Source: Colias croceus (taxonomy: Eukaryota > Arthropoda > Insecta > Lepidoptera > Pieridae). From it: a stretch of 64,000 nucleotides of DNA. Below the pieces are notes generated by a model, which saw nothing but the letters and a program-made list of their open reading frames with translations, did not search any database and had not been told where the DNA came from. The stretch covers positions 10,478,001-10,542,000 of the forward strand of contig NC_059539.1 in NCBI RefSeq assembly GCF_905220415.1, given 5' to 3'. This document shows, in pieces, positions 55,148-64,000 of the stretch. Made by a program: the position numbers and the translations under genes. Within the stretch, counting starts at the first letter, position 1. Every line of letters starts with the position of its first letter.

Positions 55148-55965
55148 TTATATTCGGACTACGCTAAATATCTAGAACTTTTACTGCAAATAAATATTTC
55201 ATCTAACTACCTACATAAAAATTAAGTAAGTACCTACGTTAAACTGGTTAAAATTCCCTAAAACAGTAATTTTCTCAGAAGTTTTTTCATTTGCTAACCC
55301 GTATGTTAACGTTACTACAAACAGCAAATAAGTTATTAAGTAGGTACCTAGTTTCGTTATAGCTAATTTAGTGGTTAAAATTGTTTTTAAGATACTAAAA
55401 ATTATAAATTTAATTAATTAATTTTACTTAAGAATGTTAAATATTAAGGCAAACTTCAAATTCATAACAAAATAATAATGCCTAATACACAGCCCTAAAC
55501 CTGCCCTAAACCAAAATGTTGATACCAAAGTACGCCAACAATTTCCAACCTAAACAATTTACCCAAGAATTTTCAAGTGAATTACTTAATAACAGACGGT
55601 ATGACGTCACAGTTATGACACTTGTATTTTAGAAACACAGGCCTAGGCACATCTAAACATATTTGGTATGAAGGTTTACGGTAATTTGTGTGCAAAATAA
55701 ATTATTCAGAGAACCGACATCACTCATAGCACAAGGTAAGTAGGTACCTAACGTAAAATAAATCCTGCATACATTAAATTTGGAAAGCTCCATATTTTAT
55801 GAGGCTAGAAACGTTCCCTATTAGTTTGAATATATTAAACGTAAAAATTGAAATCCCTTGTGCTATTTAGGATTATGCTAAAGCTTTCGAGATTTGTTTA
55901 AATTAATTTTATATCACGAATTTAGTTGATTAATCGCACTATACAAAATTATAAACTAGCGGTCC
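55148..55965. other. unassigned AT-rich DNA
   Basis: TAGGTACCTA-type short palindromes recur (about 55342 and 55741). Nothing else recognised. Confidence 0.5.
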
Positions 55966-56115
55966 GCCGCGGCTTCGCCTGTGCTCCATCCGTATTCTCT
56001 CCATAAGAACCATCCTCGTAATTCAAGAATATAAAAAATAATATTTAACGAAAGCGGTTCAGCCATTCTCAAGCTGTGCGCTTACCAATACACTTTGCGA
56101 TTTATTTGTATTATT
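55966..56115 (-). mobile_element. Helitron-like element, family A, diverged
   Basis: A|CTAG at 55966, CGGTCCGCCGCGGCTTCGCC, CATAAGAACCATCCTCGTAA, GCGGTTCAGCCATTCTCAAG, head complement CTTTGCGATTTATTTG. Confidence 0.75.
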
Positions 56116-56322
56116 ATAAATTGAAACACCATTGCAATGTAGGTAGCTAATTTTAACGACTGTGCAGTTGTTTTCGAGTTACCTAACGATATTGAGTTCG
56201 AAACCCGGGGGAAGTAAGTAATAAAATCTAGATTTGACAAGCCCTTTAACGATAAAATAAATGTTCAATGAAGAATAATCAGGGAACAGTTGTAAAATGT
56301 GCTTTTTCTTGAATTATAATAA

Positions 56323-56507
56323 CTATACTACATAGTATAAATCAAAGTCACTTTCTCTGTCCCTATGTCCCTTTGTATGCTTAAATCTTCAAACTACGCA
56401 ACGGATTTTGATGCGGTTTTTTTAATAGAGTGATTCAAGAGGAAGGTTTTAGTATATAATTTATTAGGTTTAAGTCAAAGCGGGCGAAGACGCGGGCGGC
56501 AAGCTAG
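56323..56507 (+). mobile_element. Helitron-like element, family D
   Basis: ACTACATAGTATAAATCAAA, ACGCAACGGATTTTGATGCG, GATTCAAGAGGAAGG, AAAGCGGGCGAAGACGCGGG, CTAG at 56504-56507 followed by T. The 5' TC is mutated. Confidence 0.8.
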
Positions 56508-56837
56508 TGTATTATAAATTAGCTTAACCAGAAGTTATTTTAGTACCTACTTGTTCCATCTAGAAATCTAATAACATAGTTTGAAACTAAAACGGTAAAC
56601 AAAGCATCTGTAAACTGCATTATAGCCAGTTATGCAAAGTTGAAAATAAATTATAATATGACCTAGAGAGTTTTATAGTACTTAATAGAATATATTATTG
56701 TGCTAATGGATTTTTCTAGAAAGGATTTGCATTTGTTTATTTTAATTTTATATAAATTTAATTTTATATTCACATTTAGTATTAAGTTTTTGTTATTATT
56801 GCTTCATTTTCTTCTGTATTTTCAGTTTTTCCTTTAT
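56508..56837. other. unassigned AT-rich DNA
   Basis: A hydrophobic frame at 56700-56900 is AT-driven and overlaps the LINE remnant; not called. Confidence 0.45.
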
Positions 56838-57035
56838 GATAGAGCATTTAAAAAGGAACAGGTGGGCAAATTGATGTTAAGTGGTCAAAACCGCCCATAA
56901 ACACACAGCATAAAGGTGTTGCATGTCTCTGCCGGCCTTTTACGGACTTAAGAGCCCTTTGAAGGGTCTAAATTCTAATGTGGTAATTATTAGAGAACAC
57001 TGCTAGTGCTACAGCATTCCTACGCATCACCGTAC
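56838..57035 (-). mobile_element. LINE 3' untranslated remnant
   Basis: On the minus strand: CTCTTAAGTCCGTAAAAGGC, CGGCAGAGACATGCAACACC, TGTTTATGGGCGGTTTTGAC, GCCCACCTGTTCC and an A-rich end. It resembles the 3' region of the LINE at 48969-49262 (GGGCGGTGGTGATCAC, CCACCTGCTCC). No coding part survives. Confidence 0.55.
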
Positions 57036-57089
57036 GTAATTTATAACATGTAAATTAAAGGATTCTATAACTTAAACCTGTTTTTAGCC

Positions 57090-57475
57090 GACTTCAAAAA
57101 AAAGGAGGAGGTTATCAATTCGGCCGGTATATTTTTTTTTTTTTTATGTATGTACACCGATTACTCCGAGGTTTCTGAACCGATTTACGTGATTCTTTTT
57201 TTGTTCGATGCGGGATGGTGTCGAATTGGTCCCATAAAAATTTTATTCGGATAGGCCCAGTAGTTTTTATTTTATGAGCATTTTTGTCTGTATTTGTAAA
57301 TGTTACAAGTGCAAGTTTGAAGTCGGTTGTTTTTAACGCAGTTCTCTCTTCAGCCTTTTTCCGTCCACTGTTGGACATAGGCCTCTCCTAAGGCACGCCA
57401 TTTGGCTCGGTCTTCGGCTTTTCGCCGCCATTCTGTACCAGCAATCTTGCGTATATCGTCGCTCTATCTTGCTAC
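57090..57475 (-). mobile_element. RTE-type LINE, 3' end
   Basis: Minus strand: C-terminal coding tail, then TGCGTTAAAAACAACCGACT, CGACACCATCCCGCATCGAA, AATCGGTTCAGAAACCTCGG, an A-rich run and GAATTGATAACCTCCTCC, ending TTTTTTTGAAGTCGGC. The same 3' sequence without its end is at 25185-25347. Confidence 0.8.
57350..57475 (-). pseudogene. RTE-type polymerase, C-terminal tail
   Basis: Minus-strand frame: SDDIRKIAGTEWRRKAEDRA, then KWRALGEAYVQQWTEKG and stop at 57350-57352. The W..LGEAYVQQW motif before the stop is characteristic of lepidopteran RTE-clade LINEs. The codon before SDDI is TAG where tryptophan (TGG) is usual, a nonsense lesion. About 40 codons remain. The longer frame reported across 57115-57378 is a different, meaningless reading. 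Confidence 0.8.
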
Positions 57476-59829
57476 TAATTACATTTAACGCAGTTATCAC
57501 TTGTTAATAAATAAAACGAAACTGGTACAATATCCGTCAAGTTATCTATTTCAATATAATTTTACCCTTAATTTCAATCAAAAATCCCCATATTTCAGCG
57601 ATTGAAATATTAATGGGGATATTTAAGGGAACAAAGTTCTGCTGCAATTTTTTCTCATAGACAAATTTACTAGCTTCTGAATTTTAATTCTAACCCATTC
57701 TAATTGGATTAAATTTTGTAACTAAGATCTAACAAAATACCTTCCCTTACACAATTCAACGCTAGTACCTTAATCCTAGTATAAGACAGATAATCCCGCC
57801 GATGAAAGGCGGGAATAATAAGTCATTAGGATTCAGTTGAAAGTACCTATTGGCAAGTCAAAGCAACCGTACAAAATATATCACCTTTGGATTTGTAAGG
57901 TCTCCCGAGTCAGCTATAAATTTTATTATACCCTTCTCATTCCGAGATATCCTGTGAGTTTTCTTAGAGCTATGTATTTTTAAGGTGATATTTGCGTGTA
58001 CGATTGATGAATATATAATAAAAATGCATGTGAGGACTGAGGACGTATTGTTTGATTTACTATGTGAATAGACGAGAATAGTTTTTGTTTACACGTAATA
58101 TTTTCATGACACCTTTTTTAGTCATTGTAAACATAAGGTATCAGGTAAATATGAAGGCTTATTTATTATTTATTATTAATAAGGATAATTCAAGTAAAAT
58201 TCACAGTTTGAATGTTAAAAAAAGTTACCTAAACGAACTGTAAAAGTAAACTCGAAACGTGTAGCAGCACTCTGTATGCAATTCTCTACAAAATGAAAAT
58301 CGAATGGCACTTTGAATTATTAGTGTTTCATTTCATAAATGAGTACAAAAATCATTATTTAATATTAATAACTACAAAAATTACGAATTGGAAACATTAA
58401 AACCCTCAAAACATAGACGACTGCTACAATTTGCACCGGCTGTATCATAAAAAATAAATTTGTACTTTAAATTTTTCAAGTTCTCCTAACGACAGGTCCG
58501 TCGACTAATTAGCGGTGGCACTAATGACCCGCCCAGTCAGTTCGTACATTTATTCTACTGTATACTTTTATACTATGGTATACTTGTATACTACACTGTG
58601 CAGGTGTAATCACACAATCCATTACGTATGGTAATTAAAATTCATCTCATGTGGTGTAAAAATTAAAATAATTTGTGTGGTAAAATATATTTTTAGAATT
58701 TTTAATAAATATGCAGGTGACTCTTTTTTTCGTTTGATTGTATTCTGAGTTTAACACACAGTTAACAAATAAACATATTTAGGTATCTATTGAACTGTGA
58801 GTTACATTCATTTTTTATATTATGTTATATTTAAAAAATAAAAAACTATTTAATAAATATCTCATCTATTATGTTTCATATGATTCGCTATTCTAGTCAT
58901 TTAGGCAATTCTGTTTCAATACATTTTATATGACGCACAACGTAAATTTTGTACTGAAAAATTCCTTTATTTCCAAGAATATTTGAAACATTCATATGAT
59001 AGATATCAAACGCAAACTGGGATACAATTTGTTCAGAAATATCTCCCGCAGGATCTTATATTTTATTTTCAACTCTTGGACGGAAAGTATGAGAAATGAT
59101 TGAATTTTTCACGACTTGTGAGAGATTTTTAAGGTTATCGAGGTTCATATTGAATGTCGCAATTTTCAATTATATCTCGGGATAGATTTATTATTTTTTT
59201 ATTTAATGTACAAATTAGCAATCTCCTTAACATTTCTTGAAATTGAAATGAGAATTTTGTAAGATTTATTTTTATTTAACTCACTTTTTTAGCTCTATAT
59301 ACGTCAATTATAATGTTATAGTAGATTCAAGCTAATTAAACATATTTTTGACATATTTTTAAGATTGCTACCGTATTCGAAAATTGCAAATTGAAATATA
59401 CTGTGTCATTGACAATATCATTATTAAATATTATTAAAATAGAAAAATTTAAATCAATGTTTTATCAAACTTAAACGATAATTATATTATTTCTAAAATA
59501 TAATTAGATTACTTTTACTTTAACTGTTAAATACCGAATCATTGCCTGTCTCTACACATACATAAAAAACAATCAACGCATAAATTGTAATGTATCGTTC
59601 ACACAGGTCAAAATAAACACGTATCGGGTCGCAATTTGCGCGGGATCGGGACAGCGGTCACGGTGATTAATCTCCTATGATTGATGAAGCTGTCTGTACA
59701 CACCGTGTTGGGTTCCCATCAGGTGATGTGTGACGAAGTATACGCAGTTTTGAGGATGGGTCACCTAATTTACTAGTTAATCAAAGTATTTGGAGACGCT
59801 TGAAATTTCCGATGAATTTATTATATTCA
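57476..59829. other. unassigned AT-rich DNA
   Basis: Small hairpins at about 57585-57620 and 57793-57814 (TCCCGCC/GGCGGGA). A GC-rich island at 59606-59765 (GTTCACACAGGTC, GCGCGGGATCGGGACAGCGG) may be a decayed MITE with family-I-like GTTCACACAG but has no clear partner end. No gene. Confidence 0.45.
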
Positions 59830-59912
59830 CTGGCTTTCCGCCTGCAGCTTTGCCCGCGTTTTCAAAGAAAAACCCGCATAGTTCTCGCTCCCGTGCGATT
59901 TCCGGGATAGAC
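59830..59912 (-). mobile_element. Helitron-like element, family E, 3' fragment
   Basis: CTGG at 59830-59833, CCGCCTGCAGCTTTGCCCGC, AGTTCTCGCTCCCGTGCGAT. Truncated after TTTCCGGGATAG. Confidence 0.65.
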
Positions 59913-60741
59913 ACGCACACGTGATACAATATAAAACCTTAATTTCCAAAAACCCTATCAGAGTTATTTAATACGCGTAAAACGTAACAATAGTTTAATG
60001 TGTTCATTTATTAAAGGAAGTGTAATAAGAGAAGGTTTCTCTTAGGCACAAGAAACTTCAAGAAACGCATTCAATCAAACTAAAAGGCGTATTCTAGTTC
60101 CAGACTAGACTATAAAGTTAATTTAAAGCTTCTCATAAGAGAAGGGGTAACATAATAGTATGGTATAATAGCGTGGTTAACATTTAACACAATTTAAAAG
60201 CATGTAAATTGTTCAGGCATTTAACAGACTCGGTCTGTTTTGTTATTATAGTTGAATGTAGCATTGTTGTATAATTATTGCGACGAAATTACCGCAATTC
60301 TTCCGTATTAGGTATATTTTCTGTGCAAAAAATATAAAAAATGCACTACTAAAAATTTTCTTTTATTACAGTTTTCAAACCATATTATATACTAGTAGAT
60401 AAACAACAAAAATGTATTAAAAACTACAATGTTTGAAGTTGCATTGAAACTGTATTTTACAATTATGTGTATTTACTATAAAAAATTGAAGTAAATTTGT
60501 GTTATAAGGACCTCACAAAAATATAGCATTATTATCTATTAAATAGGTACTATAATAAATGTCTGCAAAAGGTAACTAACTTGTAAAGAAATGTCAAAAC
60601 TTCTATCTCGAGAGGGATTACAGATCTTCATTGAGTATAATCTGCGGGAATGAATCGGGAGAGCAATGCGGTATCGTTAATCTAATATTGGATGTAGCAT
60701 TTCATCTATTTTGTGTTAAGAATTAGAAGTTCTTTTTTTTT
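59913..60741. other. unassigned AT-rich DNA
   Basis: Nothing recognised. Confidence 0.5.
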
Positions 60742-60959
60742 CAGTGTAATAGGTGAAATTTGTTGTACCTAATAATATGCCGATTTCTCAAATTGCAGTA
60801 TTTATCTCATTGCAATGACCAGGAATAAGTAGTTTTAATATTTTTTGTTTCAGTATACATAATAGGTTAAATTTGCTGTACTTATTAATATGCAGATTTC
60901 TCAAATTACAGTATTTATAAAATAGCAATGCCACAAATACATAGTATTTTTAATAAATA
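60742..60959. repeat. tandem duplication, 109-bp period
   Basis: CAGTGTAATAGGTGAAATTT (60742) and CAGTATACATAATAGGTTAAA (60851) begin two units. Both hold TATGC.GATTTCTCAAATT, GCAGTATTTAT / ACAGTATTTAT and TAGTTTTAAT / TAGTATTTTTAAT. Confidence 0.8.
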
Positions 60960-60987
60960 AAGTAGTGTAGATATTAGTTATATACAA

Positions 60988-61210
60988 CTAGATTTCCGCC
61001 CGCGGCTTCGCCCGCGTTTGCAAAGGAAAATCCGCATAGTTCCCGTTCCCGTGGGATTTCCGGGATAAAAACTATCCTATGTGTTAATCCAAGTTACCCT
61101 CTATATGTGTGCTAAATTTCATTGTAATCGGTTCAGTAGTTTTTACGTGAAAGAGTAACAAACATCCATACATCCATACTTACAAACTTTCGCCTTTATA
61201 TGTATATGTA
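60988..61210 (-). mobile_element. Helitron-like element, family E
   Basis: A|CTAG at 60988, CGCCCGCGGCTTCGCCCGCG, AGTTCCCGTTCCCGTGGGAT, GTGTTAATCCAAGTTACCCT, ATCCATACATCCATACTTAC, CTTTCGCCTTTATATGTATA. Very similar to 62258-62475. Confidence 0.85.
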
Positions 61211-61778
61211 TATGTAATATATTAGAATATTAGATATTAAATAAACACATTTTTTTATAAACTTAATATCTTATGGATCTGAATCTTGTATGACCACAGA
61301 GATTATTTGAAGAACAATTGCAGGCTCTATAATTTATTATTGTAAAGAAAATAAGAATTAAAATAAACATACCTAGTCTACAGATAATTAAATATTCTAC
61401 AAACTTCAAGCTATCCGTAACTGTGCAAATTTAACATCAGCATACTTGGCAAGACGTCATGTTATGTGTCAAATATATTTGGAGAGCTAGCCAAATAATT
61501 AAATAAACCCATATTTGATATAATTTTCATATGAGTTAAATACACAGCTGAAATTGTATATTTGATTTAGGTATTTGTTTAAAAACTTACTTGAATATAA
61601 TATGTTTATGGAGACATCTACCAAACAAAAAATTCATTAAAATTAGTTAAGTCCTTTTTAACTTATTTACACGTCGTGATTTTTCTAACATGCCTTTCTT
61701 TTTATATATAACCCACCTATTATTGTAATTTGAAATCATAATTTTTCTAATATTATAAAAATATGAGTTCAAAAATAA
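61211..61778. other. unassigned AT-rich DNA
   Basis: Nothing recognised. Confidence 0.5.
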
Positions 61779-61820
61779 GAGCGTGTATCAGAAGTGAAAC
61801 TTCTTTCACTTCAATAAAAA
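61779..61820 (+). repeat. repeat family R, ends only
   Basis: AAAAATAAGAGCGTGTATCA, GAAGTGAAACTTCTTTCACT, TCAA: the left end joined to the right end with the whole interior missing. Confidence 0.7.
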
Positions 61821-62257
61821 TATTAGCTAATACATATAATAAACGTCTCAAAATTCCGCAACGTAATTTAATATATCAGATTCGTAGTCCATTACTTGTT
61901 ATCTTTCGTATTGTAGTTAAAAAGTTTTAATTGCATTTAAAAAAGTAAATTGTCTGTAGGAAAGGGAACATTACATTTTATTTGGTGAAACTCTTAAAAA
62001 CATTAAGGGGAAAACTTTTAACGGTCGTACCTTAAGAAAAATAAGTTTTAAGATACAACTCGATAAACACAAAGCCTGATGTTCAAAAGTAAAAACATTA
62101 AATAGATTTTTATTGTTTTTATCAAATTTATTAAGTTCCTTCCTTAGTACCACACTAAAATATCGCGATATCTAAATTTATAAATCACAAACGTTCATAG
62201 AATTTGTTGGCGCCACAAATGAAGGCTGAGACTAAAGCTAGTTACCTATAGTAGAAA
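61821..62257. other. unassigned AT-rich DNA
   Basis: Nothing recognised. Confidence 0.5.
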
Positions 62258-62475
62258 CTAGATTTCCTCCCACGGCTTCGCCCGCGTTTGCAAAGGAAAA
62301 CCCGCATTGTTCCCGTTCCCGTGGGATTTCCGGGATAAAAACTATCCTATGTGTACCCTCTATATGTGTGCTAAATTTCATTGTAATCGGTTCAGTAGTT
62401 TTTACGTGAAAGAGTTACAAACATCCATACATCCATACATCCATACTTACAAACTTTCGCCTTTTATAATATTAA
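62258..62475 (-). mobile_element. Helitron-like element, family E
   Basis: A|CTAG at 62258, CTCCCACGGCTTCGCCCGCG, TGTTCCCGTTCCCGTGGGAT. Lacks the 15 bases GTTAATCCAAGTTAC of the 60988 copy and has three rather than two CATCCATA units. Confidence 0.85.
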
Positions 62476-63360
62476 AATAAATACACCAGTAGCTTATATT
62501 ATATACCGTTGGGATATCAATTTAAACTTAAACCGCAAAGGACAGGAATTAAGTATTAATGAAGATTCGCTAACTAACCGTATTTCAGGCCATAACTGTG
62601 GCCAGTTCGTCCAACTTTTAATGGGCTATTAAAAATAATAAGCACCTATAATGAATACTGGCTTGTTGACCAAATGGTACAACAGTTTATGCTATTTAGT
62701 AATCTAACTTTATATTATACCTACTCAGAATTTTTTTGAGTGTTTGTTTGTGAATAATTAGTTAACTTAGAAATTGCTTATCAGATTTCGAAAATTATTC
62801 CACCCGCAGTATCAGTTTCAATTTGACCGGTTTTAATGACATATTGAAACCAAGGCTATGTAGGTATTTTTTTTGTACAACATTTTATCCCAAATCGTAG
62901 ATCTGTTAGAGACATGAAATCGATTTTGATACGGTTTTCATTATTTGATACGGTTCATAATTTTTTGAGTGTAGACACTAGACATAGCATACTAATTGGT
63001 AGTTGAAGTTCAATATATCAAGTACATTTTTCCCGTCAAACCGTAAATTTTTATGGAACTTTTTACACGTATAAAGTCCAGTCTTGAAATATTGTCGGTG
63101 GAAATTTTAAACTGGCTGCCACGTTGAAAATAACGGTTTCAAACTGCTGGATTCAATTTTTGAAATCAGTTTACTCTCATATTGAATTCTTTATTTCAAG
63201 CTAGCAATATAACCCCGATATAAAATACATTCGAAAAATAAAAGAACAAATGGTTGTGTGCTATTTCAAATAATATTATAGCATAATTGCTATTCCTCAG
63301 TTTGTAAACTAGAAAATAGTTAAAGTCATTTTAAATTACAAAAATAATATGAATATAGTT
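62476..63360. other. unassigned AT-rich DNA
   Basis: Nothing recognised. Confidence 0.5.
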
Positions 63361-63835
63361 AATAACATTTTTGATCGCAACCCGTCGAAAATCTGCAAAA
63401 ATTTTTTTTTTCGCCAAACTTTTTCGGTATGGTGACCATTTCGAATCGTCCGAAAAGTATGGCATAGCGATTTTCGTAAATGGCTGCACGACGATGGTTA
63501 CCTGTGCAAAAGTTAGCCTGGTACAAATGGTTGAATTGTTTTTTTTAAATCAACACATTCGCGTCGGTATGGCGGGCTGTAAGTCACACCGGAAAAGTAT
63601 GGCATGACACTACCGCCTACTTCTTTTTTATGGGCTATCGGTAAATTCTAAAATTTTTGTGTTACAAATCGCTATTTTTCCGACGAGTTCGACTAACACC
63701 CACGCGATTAAGCCGCCGGTACCAGCGTTCACACCATCATTTTTCTTTTTGTCATTGAGTACTAAGACTCCTGTAGAACCGCCATCCTGTTACAAATGAC
63801 TCGAAATTTTGTGTCAATATCTCCCGGTCTAATAG
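63361..63835 (-). repeat. repeat family S, copy 3 with different interior
   Basis: The right 110 bases, reverse-complemented, match family S: GTCATTTGTAACAGGATGGC, GGTTCTACAGGAGTCTTAGT, GACAAAAAGAAAAATGATGG. Beyond that it differs from copies 1 and 2 and is GC-balanced, with two AAAAGTATGGCAT motifs (63453 and 63593) and GGTATGGCGGGCTGTAAGTC. The left limit is uncertain. A 78-codon frame (63371-63607) inside has no recognised domain. Confidence 0.55.
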
Positions 63836-64000
63836 GATTTATAATGAAAACTGACTACCCTACACACTACCTTTCTTAATTTACTCCAGGCACTTTAATA
63901 AAATTCTCGAGTATTTCTAGTCTCCACATAGGTATTTAATTTCTAGTAATAAGTAGATTACTTCAATGTTGTAAATGAGTTGGTTACCTAGGGTGTACAC
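63836..64000. other. unassigned AT-rich DNA at window end
   Basis: Nothing recognised. Confidence 0.5.

Noticed and set aside
57115..57378. 87-codon minus-strand frame
   Set aside because: It mixes RTE 3' untranslated sequence and a wrong reading of the coding tail; the real frame ends at 57350.
58531..58560. Initiator-like CAGTCAGTTCGTAC as a promoter
   Set aside because: No TATA box, downstream element or exon signals accompany it.

Overview
This window reads as AT-rich nuclear DNA of a lepidopteran insect (moth or butterfly). No intact host gene or RNA gene could be found. The order is suggested by the repeats: dozens of short elements ending in CTAG behind a GC-rich hairpin (core GCGGGCGAAGCCGCG), Lep1-like Helitrons with GAACGCGCTAATCTC, RTE-type LINE tails, tRNA-headed SINEs, and GG-ended MITEs flanked by TAA. 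The species cannot be named from sequence alone. The only protein-level signals are four decayed C-terminal remnants of non-LTR retrotransposon polymerases (about 25.6, 40.2, 49.1 and 57.4 kb).

Family labels used below. Helitron-like, all A|TC...CTRR|T where intact: A (head TCTTATATATAAAAATG, tail CGGACCGCTAG), B (A-type tail, body with AATAAAAGGTAGCC and a CAGA microsatellite), C (GTGATCTATCAACGC), D (body with AAAACCGCATCAAAATCCG read from the tail end), E (CCCGGAAATCCCACGGGAAC), F (Lep1-like), G (43.8 kb), H (52.9 kb). Other repeats: R (CAGAAGTGAAACTTCTTT), S (GGATGGCGGTTCTAC), K (AGAGCCCACGACGG), I (CACACAGAGCGAGC).

Layout. 0-11 kb: unique AT-rich DNA with sparse elements, a 78-bp perfect palindrome (3.6 kb), a family A tandem (5.3-5.7 kb) and a tRNA-headed SINE with 11-bp target duplication (8.4 kb). 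11.07-11.7 kb: a CpG-rich patch that may be a minus-strand first exon, abutting a degenerate tandem repeat. 12-23.8 kb: mostly unique, with patches of balanced composition that could be regulatory. 23.8-27.4 kb: the standout, a 3.6-kb foldback-type transposon with identical 9-bp target duplications, long inverted arms that differ by exactly three copies of a 160-bp repeat, and a Helitron tail inside both arms. Its loop carries a LINE polymerase remnant, an RTE tail and an odd tRNA T-arm hairpin element. 27.4-40 kb: Helitrons, a poly(A) LINE tail inserted in family S whose empty site survives at 36.7 kb, and a Harbinger-like MITE. 40-41.2 kb: a 5'-truncated LINE. 41-57.5 kb: the densest transposon region, including two MITEs sharing one TAA target (50.4-51.2 kb) and a tail-to-tail Helitron pair. 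57.5-64 kb: mostly unique AT-rich DNA, ending in another family S copy.

Overall this is intergenic or intronic DNA. All calls come from reading by eye; no alignment, folding or database search was run.
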